DNA of 64,000 bases from an uncultured Clostridia bacterium. Lineage in GTDB: Bacteria; Bacillota; Clostridia; Oscillospirales; Acutalibacteraceae. The stretch covers positions 34,529 through 98,528 of the forward strand of contig CAKZZL010000027.1 in the NCBI GenBank assembly GCA_937884995.1, written 5' to 3'. Position 1 is the first letter of the stretch. Each line of letters opens with the position of its first letter. Below are positions 24,734 through 34,134 of this stretch, in pieces. The notes under the pieces were generated by a model that saw only the letters and a list, made by a program, of their open reading frames with translations, made no database searches and had not been told where the DNA came from. Both the position numbers and the translations under genes were made by a program.

Positions 24734-25612
24734 ATGAAAAAGAAAGTAATAGCCGGCTTAGTGTGCGCAATGGCAGGAATAGCAGCACTGTGGGCTTCGA
24801 CAAAAGTATCTTTTTTGCTGCCGATAGCAACAATGGTAATCAGTCTGATGACTGTATATGAAATAAATCATGCACTTGGGATAAAGAATATTCCTTTCAG
24901 AGTTATAACTATGCTGGCAGGCTGCAGTTTTTCGATACATGAACTTCTTCTTGCTCTTGTCCCGGCATATGGAGAAATCAAATTAAATCTTGTATATTTA
25001 TTCCTTATCTACGGATTGGTTATATATATCATTATGCTGACAGATCATGAGAATATAAAGTTCGGCGATGCATCAACGGTATTTGTGCTTTCACTGGCAA
25101 TACCATTTGCAGTTTCAAGATATATATACTTCATGAATATAAGTAAATATTTCCCGGATGAGGGACTTACTAAGGCACATGGAGTATTCCTGATTTTATA
25201 TGTTATGTTCTGTGCATGGCTTCCGGATGTCTGGGCATATTTCGGCGGAAGTTTTTTCGGAAAACATAAACTATGTCCTAAAATCAGCCCCAAAAAGACT
25301 GTTGAGGGCGCTGTATGCGGCGCAATCGGAGGCGTGATATCTGTCTTAATTTTGTATGCGGTTTTTGAAAATTTCATATTTGCCGAACCAAGAAACAAAT
25401 ACCTGACAGTAGCACTTGTCTCACTGCCTGTTTGTATAATCAGTATGTTTGGCGACCTGACCTTCTCGGTACTCAAAAGAAACTGTGGAATAAAAGACTT
25501 CAGCAATCTTGTTCCGGGACACGGCGGTGTAATGGATCGGTTTGACAGTGAGGTATTTGCCATAATCGCATTTTACTCGATTATGAAAATATTTAACGGA
25601 GTAATTATCTGA
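24734..25612 (+). CDS. cdsA: Phosphatidate cytidylyltransferase
   Basis: A 292-residue integral membrane enzyme making CDP-diacylglycerol from phosphatidate and CTP for phospholipid synthesis. Eight or so membrane segments are seen, and the C-terminal signature SVLKRNCGIKDFS followed by PGHGGVMDRFDS is clear. The start MKKKVIAG follows AGGAAGG; a start 20 codons upstream would overlap uppS and is less likely. It overlaps dxr by one base. Confidence 0.95.
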   Translation: MKKKVIAGLVCAMAGIAALWASTKVSFLLPIATMVISLMTVYEINHALGIKNIPFRVITMLAGCSFSIHELLLALVPAYGEIKLNLVYLFLIYGLVIYIIMLTDHENIKFGDASTVFVLSLAIPFAVSRYIYFMNISKYFPDEGLTKAHGVFLILYVMFCAWLPDVWAYFGGSFFGKHKLCPKISPKKTVEGAVCGAIGGVISVLILYAVFENFIFAEPRNKYLTVALVSLPVCIISMFGDLTFSVLKRNCGIKDFSNLVPGHGGVMDRFDSEVFAIIAFYSIMKIFNGVII

Positions 25613-26766
25613 TGACTCAAAAACTCAGTATTTTAGGATCGACAGGGTCTATAGGTACACAAAGTTTAGAGATTGCAAGAAAGTGTGGATACGAAGTTTC
25701 CACGCTTTCGGCATATTCTAATGTAGACTTAATAGAGAAACAGGCACGTGAGTTTAAGCCGAAACTTGTGGCTTTGGCAGACAAGGATGCTGCACTTGAC
25801 TTAAAAGGAAGATTATCTGATACGGATATCAAGGTCCTTTCAGGAACGGAAGGACTTTGTGAATGCGCCTCATTTGAAGGTGCGGATACAGTCATAAACG
25901 GAATAGTGGGAATGGCAGGGCTTGAACCTACTCTCTCAGCTATTGATGCAAGAAAGAAAATTGCACTTGCAAATAAAGAGACTCTTGTTGCAGGGGGCAA
26001 ACTTGTGACTGAATCTGCAAAGAGAAAGAATGTCTCAATTCTTCCTGTTGATTCAGAGCACAGCGCAATATTTCAATGCCTTCAAGGTAAACCTTCAAAC
26101 AAGGCCTTAAAGAAAATTATATTGACAGCATCCGGAGGACCTTTTTTCGGAAAAAACAAAGAGCAGCTTAAAGATATAAAGCCGGCAGATGCGTTTAATC
26201 ATCCAAACTGGTCAATGGGACAGAAAATAACCATTGACTCCGCCACAATGATGAATAAGGGACTCGAACTTATTGAAGCTGTGTGGCTCTTTAATGTGGA
26301 TCCGGACATGATTGACATTGTTGTTCACAGAGAAAGCATAGTGCATTCTGCAGTTGAGTATGATGACAATGCGGTTATAGCTCAGCTCGGTTTGCCGGAT
26401 ATGAAAATCCCTATCCAATATGCCCTTACATATCCCGAAAGAATAGAATCTCCTACGGAAGAACTTGACTTGACAAAAATAGGAAATCTTTCTTTTTATA
26501 AGCCGGACACAGACACATTCAAGTGCATAGACATATGCAAAAAGGCAATAAAAAAAGGAGGCATTGCTCCGGCATTTGCAAATTCTGCAAATGAGCAGGC
26601 CAACCTTATGTTCAGAAACGGTCAGATAGGATTTTTGGACATAGGAGATATAGTCGAAAGGGTAATGCAGGAATCACCGGATATCGCGGACTATACGCTG
26701 GATGATATCCATGAGGCTGACAAGCTTGCCAGAGAACTGGTAAAAAAATATTCTGAAAAGCGGTGA
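25612..26766 (+). CDS. dxr: 1-deoxy-D-xylulose 5-phosphate reductoisomerase
   Basis: A 384-residue NADPH enzyme of the MEP isoprenoid pathway. LGSTGSIGTQSLEIA binds NADPH (about residues 6-20), LANKETLVAGG is near residue 120, and PVDSEHSAIFQ with the metal-binding residues is near residue 144. HPNWSMGQKITIDSATMMNKG is near residue 200. Its product feeds the pathway that ends with ispG two genes later. Confidence 0.96.
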   Translation: MTQKLSILGSTGSIGTQSLEIARKCGYEVSTLSAYSNVDLIEKQAREFKPKLVALADKDAALDLKGRLSDTDIKVLSGTEGLCECASFEGADTVINGIVGMAGLEPTLSAIDARKKIALANKETLVAGGKLVTESAKRKNVSILPVDSEHSAIFQCLQGKPSNKALKKIILTASGGPFFGKNKEQLKDIKPADAFNHPNWSMGQKITIDSATMMNKGLELIEAVWLFNVDPDMIDIVVHRESIVHSAVEYDDNAVIAQLGLPDMKIPIQYALTYPERIESPTEELDLTKIGNLSFYKPDTDTFKCIDICKKAIKKGGIAPAFANSANEQANLMFRNGQIGFLDIGDIVERVMQESPDIADYTLDDIHEADKLARELVKKYSEKR

Positions 26767-26770
26767 CATC

Positions 26771-27829
26771 TTGGAAATCTGGTCAAAGATATGGCCCTAT
26801 GTGGTTGCAATCTTTTTCTTCGGAATACTGATAGCTATTCACGAAGCAGGACATTTTAGCTTAGCAAAGCTTTTTAAGGTAAAAGTTAATGAATTTTCAC
26901 TCGGAATGGGGCCCGCGCTTCTCAAAAAGAGAAAGGGCGACACTCTTTATGCCCTCAGACTCTTTCCAATCGGCGGATATGTAAGCATGGAGGGAGAAGA
27001 TGAAGACAGCAGTGACAGTAATGCCTTTAACAACAAGAAGGTATGGCAGAGATTCCTTATTCTCGCTGCCGGTGCTTTTATGAATCTGCTTCTCGGACTT
27101 ATACTTGTTGCCGTAATTCTCTCTATGGAGGATCTCATAGGCACAAACACAATACGTAATTTTTATGATAATGCCAAAAGCCAGCAGACAGGTTTGCAGG
27201 TTAATGACAGAATAACAAAAATAGATGGCCACAATGTCATATCCGAGCTTGATATTTCATTTTTAATGGCACGTTCAGATGACGGCATATATGATATTAC
27301 AGTTATCAGAGACGGGGAGAAAGTTGAACTTAAAGATGTAACATTTGAGAGTAAAGAAGTCGACGGACATCTTCAGATAACATATGATTTTGTAATTATC
27401 GGTAAAAGTCCGACTTCCGGAATTATTTTCGCTGAGACCTTTAAGAGGTCGGCATCAATTGTACGTATTGTCTGGCTGAGTTTGTTTGATCTTATCACAG
27501 GCAGATACGGACTTACCGACTTATCAGGTCCCATCGGAACAGTCAACATAATAGCCGATGCGACTGCGGAAGCGACTGTCAACAAAGACGGACTCATGAA
27601 TGCATTGAATATTATGGCCCTTGTAGCAATAAATATAGGAGTATTCAATCTTTTACCGTTGCCGGCACTTGACGGCGGCAGACTATTCTTCTTGATTATT
27701 GAAGGAATAAGAAGAAAACCGATTAATCCGAAATATGAAGGCTATGTTAATGCAGCGGGACTTGTTTTGCTGCTGGGGCTTATGCTTGTCGTAACATTTA
27801 ACGACATAGTATCACTTGTAAGAGGATAA
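26771..27829 (+). CDS. rseP: Site-2 zinc metalloprotease, RseP/RasP type
   Basis: A 352-residue intramembrane protease. The zinc motif HEAGH is near residue 24 inside the first membrane helix, a PDZ domain lies in the middle (QTGLQVNDRITKIDG near residue 140), and the last ligand is in the NLLPLPALDGGR segment near residue 295. It cuts anti-sigma factors or signal-peptide remnants within the membrane. Translation appears to start at TTG after a GGTGA site four bases past the dxr stop; no ATG is available near the family N-terminus. Confidence 0.93.
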   Translation: MEIWSKIWPYVVAIFFFGILIAIHEAGHFSLAKLFKVKVNEFSLGMGPALLKKRKGDTLYALRLFPIGGYVSMEGEDEDSSDSNAFNNKKVWQRFLILAAGAFMNLLLGLILVAVILSMEDLIGTNTIRNFYDNAKSQQTGLQVNDRITKIDGHNVISELDISFLMARSDDGIYDITVIRDGEKVELKDVTFESKEVDGHLQITYDFVIIGKSPTSGIIFAETFKRSASIVRIVWLSLFDLITGRYGLTDLSGPIGTVNIIADATAEATVNKDGLMNALNIMALVAINIGVFNLLPLPALDGGRLFFLIIEGIRRKPINPKYEGYVNAAGLVLLLGLMLVVTFNDIVSLVRG

Positions 27830-27830
27830 T

Positions 27831-28886
27831 ATGATGATAGAAAGAAGAAAGAGCAAAGACGTTAAAATAGGCAATATAGCAATCGGAGGACAAAATCCGA
27901 TTGCAGTTCAGTCTATGCTCAACAAGCCTGCGCTTGATATAGAGGGAAATGTAAAGCAGGCAAGAGAACTTGAGAATGCAGGTTGCCAGATAGTCAGACT
28001 TACTGTACCTAAGAAGGAAGCAATAAAGACTGTATATGCCGTAAAAGATGCAATCTCAATTCCTCTGGTTGCAGACATACATTTTGACTATAAGCTGGCT
28101 CTTGAAAGTGTAGCTGCAGGGATTGACAAGATTCGTATTAACCCCGGTAATATAGGCAGTGATGATAAAGTTAAGGCAGTGGCTGATGCATGCAGACAGC
28201 ACGGTGTGCCGATAAGAATCGGTGTAAACTCCGGATCACTTGAAAAAGATATACTTGCAAAGTATGGCTCCGCAACAGCTGAGGCTATGGCCGAAAGTGC
28301 AATCTATCATATATCTCTTCTGGAAAAATATGATTTTGATGATATTGTGATTTCCGTAAAGTCATCAGATGTTCAAAGAATGGTGAAAGCATACAGGCTT
28401 ATTGCAGAGAGATGTGACTATCCTTTGCATCTCGGTGTAACGGAAGCCGGCACACACAATATGGCCCTTGTTAAATCATGTATTGGAATAGGCTCTTTGC
28501 TCCTGGACGGAATAGGCGATACCATAAGAGTATCAATGACGGATGATCCGGTAAATGAAGTTAAATCGGCTTATGATATCTTGAAGGGAGCGGGAATAAA
28601 GAAGGATTGCGTGAATATAATTTCATGTCCTACTTGCGGAAGAACCCAAATTAATCTCATTAAATTGGCAAATGAAATTGAAGATGCCCTTCGAGGCTGC
28701 AAAAAGCCGTTAAAGGTTGCAGTAATGGGCTGTGTGGTAAACGGCCCGGGAGAAGCGAAAGAGGCGGATATAGGGGTGGCAGGCGGAGACGGCTGCGGTA
28801 TGATTTTCAAAAACGGAGAGATCTTATGCAAAGTCAGCGAAGACAAGATAACTGAAGAATTGTTAAAAGAAATTGAAAAAATGTAA
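27831..28886 (+). CDS. ispG: (E)-4-hydroxy-3-methylbut-2-enyl-diphosphate synthase
   Basis: A 351-residue [4Fe-4S] enzyme of the MEP pathway, converting MEcPP to HMBPP with reduced flavodoxin or ferredoxin. GGQNPIAVQSM is near residue 19, RINPGNIG near residue 103, and the cluster ligands lie in SCPTCGRTQ (near residue 264) and MGCVVNGPGEAKEADIG (near residue 301). It starts one base after the rseP stop with two adjacent ATGs possible. Confidence 0.96.
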   Translation: MMIERRKSKDVKIGNIAIGGQNPIAVQSMLNKPALDIEGNVKQARELENAGCQIVRLTVPKKEAIKTVYAVKDAISIPLVADIHFDYKLALESVAAGIDKIRINPGNIGSDDKVKAVADACRQHGVPIRIGVNSGSLEKDILAKYGSATAEAMAESAIYHISLLEKYDFDDIVISVKSSDVQRMVKAYRLIAERCDYPLHLGVTEAGTHNMALVKSCIGIGSLLLDGIGDTIRVSMTDDPVNEVKSAYDILKGAGIKKDCVNIISCPTCGRTQINLIKLANEIEDALRGCKKPLKVAVMGCVVNGPGEAKEADIGVAGGDGCGMIFKNGEILCKVSEDKITEELLKEIEKM

Positions 28887-28897
28887 AGGGAATATAA

Positions 28898-31800
28898 ATG
28901 GCAAAATTCAAAGAACTTTTCAGCGAATATATAAATTGCGATAATTACATGGATCTGGCATATGCGGAAATTACCGGAATGAAGATATCCGGTGATCAGA
29001 TGGATCTTAAGATTCGTCCGTATTGCCATATTGATGATAACAGAATGGATGAAGTGTCAAAGCTGCTCTCAAAAAAGAGCGGTGCTAAAATCACGCTTTC
29101 GGCTCAGAATGACTCAAGCGGTTTTAAGACCGAATATATGGATTTGGTACTAGCTATCTTAAAAAACAGAAAAGTGACAGCAAATGGATTTTTTAAGGAT
29201 GCAGAATATAAACTTCAGGGAGCAAATCTTGATATTCTCTTAAAAAACGGAGGTAAAGATATACTCCTCGGAGATGCATGCGATAAGGAACTTGCCGGGA
29301 TCATCCATGATATTTTCAAGGTTGAAATCAAAATATCGCTCATCCAGGATGAGGAGTATAACGCTGCAAATCATCTTGACAGCATGCAGCAAAAAGCAGA
29401 TGAAGAATATAAAAGGGAACATAACATTATTGACGAAACTTTATTATCTGAAAAGAAACATTTGACAATTAATGGATTCCCCATATATTTTGAAACAATG
29501 AAGCCACTTTACGGCAACAATATCAGATATCAGAAAATTCAGCATCTCCGGGATATAGGCATTGAAAGCGGTGCTGTTGTTGTATGGGGAGACATCTTTG
29601 AACTTGATGTCCGCAACACTAAAGATAAGAAAAACAACATAATTACATTCAGTATAACAGATCATGATTATGCATACAGCGTAAAGATATTCGAGAGCGT
29701 TGAGGGCTCAAAATATCTTGTCGACAAGCTGAAAAATGATATGACTGTTCTTGTCTATGGAACTGTCAAACCGGATAAGTATTCCGGGGAGCATGTAATT
29801 AACGCGAATGCAGTAAGCAGTGTTAAAAAGATTTTCAGGACAGACACTGCAGAAAAAAAACGAGTTGAGCTTCACCTTCATACAAACATGTCACAAATGG
29901 ATGCAATGACAGCTCCCGGCAAACTTGTAAGAAGGGCGATTGACTGGGGTCATCGCGCCGTTGCAATTACGGATCACGGAAATGTTCAAGGCTATCCGGA
30001 GGCAATGGTAGAAAAAGAAAAATGTGAGAGAGAAGACTTTAAGGTTATATATGGCATAGAAGGTTACCTTATTGATGACATAGCAAATCCCGACATGTCA
30101 TACAAAGCGCTTCAGACCTATCATATAATCATACTTGTCAAAAATCAGACAGGTCTTAAAAATCTATATAAGCTCATATCAGCGTCCAATATCGATTATT
30201 TCTACAAAAAGCCACGCATGCCAAGATCAAAAATCAACGAATTCCGTGAAGGCCTGATTGTCGGTTCTGCATGTGAAAGAGGCGAGTTATACAGAAGTGT
30301 CGTATTAAATCATCCGGAGAAAGAGTCACTTGAGATAGCAAAATTCTATGATTATCTCGAGATTCAGCCCAACGGGAATAACATGTTTATGGTCAGGTCT
30401 GATGATCCTAAATACAGCCATATTAAAAGTGAAAAAGATCTTGAGGATGTAAACAAAAAGATAATTGCTCTGGCTGATGAGCTTAATAAACCTGTTGTAG
30501 CTACAGGCGATGTTCATTTCATGGATCCCGAGGATGCAATATTCAGAACCATACTTATGGCAGGACAGGGTTTCCCGGATGCAGATATGCAGCCGCCTCT
30601 ATATTTCAAGACTACGGATGAAATGCTCGAGGAGTTTGCTTACCTTGGAGAAAAGACAGCATATGAAGTTGTAGTTAAAAATACAAACATGATTGCTGAC
30701 ATGATAGATGATGTCAGACCGATACCGAAAGGAAATTACCCGCCTTCAATTGAGGGAAGTGAGGAATTCCTTGAGAAAACATGCTGGGAAAAAGCAAGAG
30801 AACTTTATGGCGACCCGATACCGGAATATGTTTCAGACAGATTGTCAACAGAGTTAAATCCGATTATAGAAAGAGGATATGCTGTTCTCTATGTTATTGC
30901 ACAAAAACTTGTATGGGATGCAGAAGAACACGGTTACCATGTAGGATCACGTGGATCTGTCGGTTCATCATTTGTTGCGACAATGCTCGGGATTTCCGAG
31001 GTAAATCCACTTGCACCTCATTACAGATGTCCAAAATGTAAACATTCGGAATTCTTCTTAAAAGGGGAATATGCATCAGGCTTTGATATGCCTGCAAAGG
31101 GTTGCCCGGAATGTGGAGCTGCCATGATAAGAGACGGCCATGAAATTCCCTTCCAGACATTCCTTGGATTCAATGGTAAAAAGCAACCTGATATTGACTT
31201 GAATTTCTCAGGTGAGTATCAGGCCAATGCACACAGATATACGGTTAAACTTTTCGGAGAGGCAAACGTATTTAAGGCCGGCACAATAAGCACCATAAAA
31301 GACAAAAACGCCTACGGATTTGTTAAAAAATATCTAGAAAGCCATGATATGATTGTAACCAAGGCCGAGGAGAACAGACTTGTATTGGGCTGTACAGGTA
31401 TCAAGAAAACGACCAGCCAGCATCCGGGCGGCATGGTTGTAGTACCAAATGACTATGATGTTTATGACTTTACGCCTGTTCAATATCCTGCTGATGATAC
31501 AAACTCGGATATGAAAACGACACACTTTGATTTCCATAGCCTTCATGAGACCATATTGAAACTTGACATTCTCGGTCATGATATCCCGACTATATATAAG
31601 CATCTGGAGGATCTTACGGGAATCAATGTTATGGATATTGATATATGCGACCCTAAGATAATAAAACTATGCACATCCCCGGAACCATTGGGTGTAACTC
31701 CGGAACAGCTTGACTGGCCTACAGGCACACTTGCTATACCGGAAATGGGAACGGATTTTGTCTGCGGAATGCTCCAGGAATCAAAACCGGAAAAGTTTTC

Positions 31801-32635
31801 GGATCTTATTCAGATATCCGGACTTTCTCATGGTACGGATGTATGGCTGGGTAATGCCCAGGAATTGATTAAAAGCGGCGAATGTACCATTTCCAATGTT
31901 ATAGGGACAAGGGATTCCATAATGATTTATCTTATGCATAAAGGTCTTGACCCTGCTATGGCATTTGATATCATGGAGAAAACACGTAAGGGTAAAGCAG
32001 CAAAACTTTTGACTGCTGATGACTACCAGGCAATGAGAGATAACGGTGTACCTGAATGGTATATCAACTCATGTCTGAAGATAAAGTATATGTTCCCGAA
32101 AGCTCATGCCGCAGCTTATGTTATCGCTGCACTGAGAATCGGCTGGTACAAGATATATAAACCACTTGAGTTTTATGCTGCAATTCTTACCGTTAAGGGA
32201 GAGGACCTTGATGCCCTAACTGTTCAGGCAGGTCCCGAAGCCGTAAAAAGAAAAATGCGTGATTTAAGTACACGCATCAAAAACAAGGATGAGACACTCT
32301 CCGGAAAGAGTACAGAGACACATAAGGTTCTGCAAATAGTAAATGAGATGATGGAGAGAGGTATAGAAGTCCTTCCTGTTGATATATATAAATCGGATGC
32401 AACAGACTTTACTGTGGAGGACGGTAAACTGAGAATGCCGTTTTCCGCTCTTTCGGGTGTCGGCGGAAATGCTGCAGCACAGCTTGCGAGCGGAAGAAAT
32501 GACGGTAAAGGTGACTTTGTATCAATTGATGACTTCCAGGACAGAACAGGAGCATCCAGTTCAGTTATCACAGCACTCAAAGAGGCGGGTGCATTTGGGC
32601 AGTTGCCTGAAGAGGCTCAAATCTCATTATTTTGA
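28898..32635 (+). CDS. polC: PolC-type DNA polymerase III alpha subunit lacking the exonuclease insert
   Basis: A 1245-residue Gram-positive replicase. In order: N-terminal domain, OB fold (about 190-312), PHP domain starting ELHLHTNMSQMD (324), and the polymerase core with GSRGSVGSSFVAT (683-695), zinc ribbon C711/C714/C736/C739 and catalytic PDIDLNFSGEYQ (D765, D767). The C-terminus QISLF is a sliding-clamp peptide. Standard PolC is about 1430-1450 residues because a DnaQ-like 3'-5' exonuclease is inserted in the PHP domain between GIEAYLVDD and TYHAILLVKN. Here GIEGYLIDD (386-394) is followed after only about 13 residues by TYHIIILVKN, so that domain is absent. The frame is clean, without sign of a frameshift. 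Starts 11 bases after ispG. Confidence 0.95.
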   Translation: MAKFKELFSEYINCDNYMDLAYAEITGMKISGDQMDLKIRPYCHIDDNRMDEVSKLLSKKSGAKITLSAQNDSSGFKTEYMDLVLAILKNRKVTANGFFKDAEYKLQGANLDILLKNGGKDILLGDACDKELAGIIHDIFKVEIKISLIQDEEYNAANHLDSMQQKADEEYKREHNIIDETLLSEKKHLTINGFPIYFETMKPLYGNNIRYQKIQHLRDIGIESGAVVVWGDIFELDVRNTKDKKNNIITFSITDHDYAYSVKIFESVEGSKYLVDKLKNDMTVLVYGTVKPDKYSGEHVINANAVSSVKKIFRTDTAEKKRVELHLHTNMSQMDAMTAPGKLVRRAIDWGHRAVAITDHGNVQGYPEAMVEKEKCEREDFKVIYGIEGYLIDDIANPDMSYKALQTYHIIILVKNQTGLKNLYKLISASNIDYFYKKPRMPRSKINEFREGLIVGSACERGELYRSVVLNHPEKESLEIAKFYDYLEIQPNGNNMFMVRSDDPKYSHIKSEKDLEDVNKKIIALADELNKPVVATGDVHFMDPEDAIFRTILMAGQGFPDADMQPPLYFKTTDEMLEEFAYLGEKTAYEVVVKNTNMIADMIDDVRPIPKGNYPPSIEGSEEFLEKTCWEKARELYGDPIPEYVSDRLSTELNPIIERGYAVLYVIAQKLVWDAEEHGYHVGSRGSVGSSFVATMLGISEVNPLAPHYRCPKCKHSEFFLKGEYASGFDMPAKGCPECGAAMIRDGHEIPFQTFLGFNGKKQPDIDLNFSGEYQANAHRYTVKLFGEANVFKAGTISTIKDKNAYGFVKKYLESHDMIVTKAEENRLVLGCTGIKKTTSQHPGGMVVVPNDYDVYDFTPVQYPADDTNSDMKTTHFDFHSLHETILKLDILGHDIPTIYKHLEDLTGINVMDIDICDPKIIKLCTSPEPLGVTPEQLDWPTGTLAIPEMGTDFVCGMLQESKPEKFSDLIQISGLSHGTDVWLGNAQELIKSGECTISNVIGTRDSIMIYLMHKGLDPAMAFDIMEKTRKGKAAKLLTADDYQAMRDNGVPEWYINSCLKIKYMFPKAHAAAYVIAALRIGWYKIYKPLEFYAAILTVKGEDLDALTVQAGPEAVKRKMRDLSTRIKNKDETLSGKSTETHKVLQIVNEMMERGIEVLPVDIYKSDATDFTVEDGKLRMPFSALSGVGGNAAAQLASGRNDGKGDFVSIDDFQDRTGASSSVITALKEAGAFGQLPEEAQISLF

Positions 32636-32654
32636 TAAGACAGGAGTTTAAGCT

Positions 32655-34121
32655 ATGGTAGGTTACATTATATTGGCAGTATTTGTCCTTTTCTTGCTCA
32701 TCACGGCAATAAGAGCAATTTTCTTTGTACCTAAAAAGAGAGATAAAACTGACACACTGCCCGAAGAAAATGTTGATGTTGAGAGATATCGCAAGAAATT
32801 AACTGAGGCAATAAAAATCAAGACTATCTCCAACTATGATGCGAAACTGGTGGACTGGAATGAGTTTGATAAATTCCATGCATTTTTAAGAGAGAGTTTT
32901 CCTCTTATTCATGAAAAATGTGAAATCACCAAGATTGCGGAAGCAAGTCTCATATATAAATGGGAAGGGACCGACCCGAGCCTTGATCCGATAGCAATGC
33001 TTGCGCATCAGGATGTTGTGCCCATAGCAGATGGCACAGAGCAAGACTGGACACATGAACCATTCGGCGGAGTAGATGACGGCGAATATATATGGGGCCG
33101 CGGCGCTATGGATATGAAAAATCATCTTGTGGCTCTTATGGACAGTGTGGAACAACTGATGGAGGACGGCTATCAGCCCGTACGTACAGTATATATTTGT
33201 CTTGGTCATAATGAGGAAGTCGTTGCTGCAATTGATAACGGCGCTTCACAAATTGTAGAACATCTTGCAAAGCAAGGCGTCCACCTCGAAGCAGTAGTTG
33301 ACGAAGGGGGAGCCATACTTCCCGTGGATATAAAGGGTGTGCTTTCATGTAATCTTGCAGGTGTAGGTATAGCCGAAAAAGGTAGCATGAATTACGAAGT
33401 CTATGTAACTGCAAAAGGCGGTCACTCTTCACAGCCTCCGAAACATACTGCACTCGGACATCTCGCAGATGTAATCAAGGATATCGAAAACCATCAATTC
33501 AAAGCTCAAATGCCTGACTTTGTATATGAGTTATTTACACAGATAGGCAAGAGATGCACATATCCTGTTCGCCTTGTAACATGTAATCTATGGCTGCTGA
33601 AAGGTCTTGTAAAAAAAATAATGACCATGATTCCTCCTGCAGCTTCGCTTATACGCACATGCACGGCGGTAACTATGGCAGAGGGCAGCCCTCAATTCAA
33701 CGTTCTGCCACAAAAGGCATCTGTAACTGTTAACTTCAGAACAATGCCCGGAGTTAGCAGCGAAGATGTTGAAAATCATATCAGAAAAGCAGTGAAAAAC
33801 AAAAAAATCGGTATCACAAAGCTTGAAGGCAAGGTTGCATCCTCTGTCTCACCAACGGACTCAAGGGCATTTAATGTAATCAAGGAACTTTGTGAAAAAA
33901 GCGATGAAAAGATTCTTGTGGCGCCTTTCCTTGTTATGGGCGGTACAGACGCATATAACTATGAACCGATATGTGAGAATATTTACAGATTCTCTCCATT
34001 CGTGGCAGATGTCAGCCTTTTACTTTGCACACACGGTACTGATGAAAGACTGCCTATAAGCTCGGTGGAAGGAGCTTTGAAATTCTTCAAGAGATATATA
34101 AAGGAAATGACAAAAGAGTAA
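32655..34121 (+). CDS. Membrane-anchored M20 family peptidase
   Basis: A 488-residue zinc peptidase of the M20 family, closest in pattern to carboxypeptidase S/PM20D1-like members. Residues 3-24 form a membrane anchor. AHQDVV (H118, D120), GRGAMDMK (D153), GHNEEV, VDEGG and the late HGTDER are the metal and catalytic motifs, and the dimerisation domain lies in between. It should release amino acids from short peptides or N-acyl amino acids, outside or inside the membrane depending on topology. It follows polC by 19 bases and may be in the same transcript. Confidence 0.85.
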   Translation: MVGYIILAVFVLFLLITAIRAIFFVPKKRDKTDTLPEENVDVERYRKKLTEAIKIKTISNYDAKLVDWNEFDKFHAFLRESFPLIHEKCEITKIAEASLIYKWEGTDPSLDPIAMLAHQDVVPIADGTEQDWTHEPFGGVDDGEYIWGRGAMDMKNHLVALMDSVEQLMEDGYQPVRTVYICLGHNEEVVAAIDNGASQIVEHLAKQGVHLEAVVDEGGAILPVDIKGVLSCNLAGVGIAEKGSMNYEVYVTAKGGHSSQPPKHTALGHLADVIKDIENHQFKAQMPDFVYELFTQIGKRCTYPVRLVTCNLWLLKGLVKKIMTMIPPAASLIRTCTAVTMAEGSPQFNVLPQKASVTVNFRTMPGVSSEDVENHIRKAVKNKKIGITKLEGKVASSVSPTDSRAFNVIKELCEKSDEKILVAPFLVMGGTDAYNYEPICENIYRFSPFVADVSLLLCTHGTDERLPISSVEGALKFFKRYIKEMTKE

Positions 34122-34134
34122 GGAGATCAATGTC

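Noticed and set aside
25045..25563. Minus-strand open frame of 172 codons inside cdsA
   Set aside because: cdsA is certain on the other strand and the antisense frame has no recognisable family or ribosome site.
28898..32635. PolC shortened by frameshift or truncation
   Set aside because: N-terminus, PHP, polymerase core and clamp peptide are all in one frame; only the exonuclease insert is absent at its exact boundaries.
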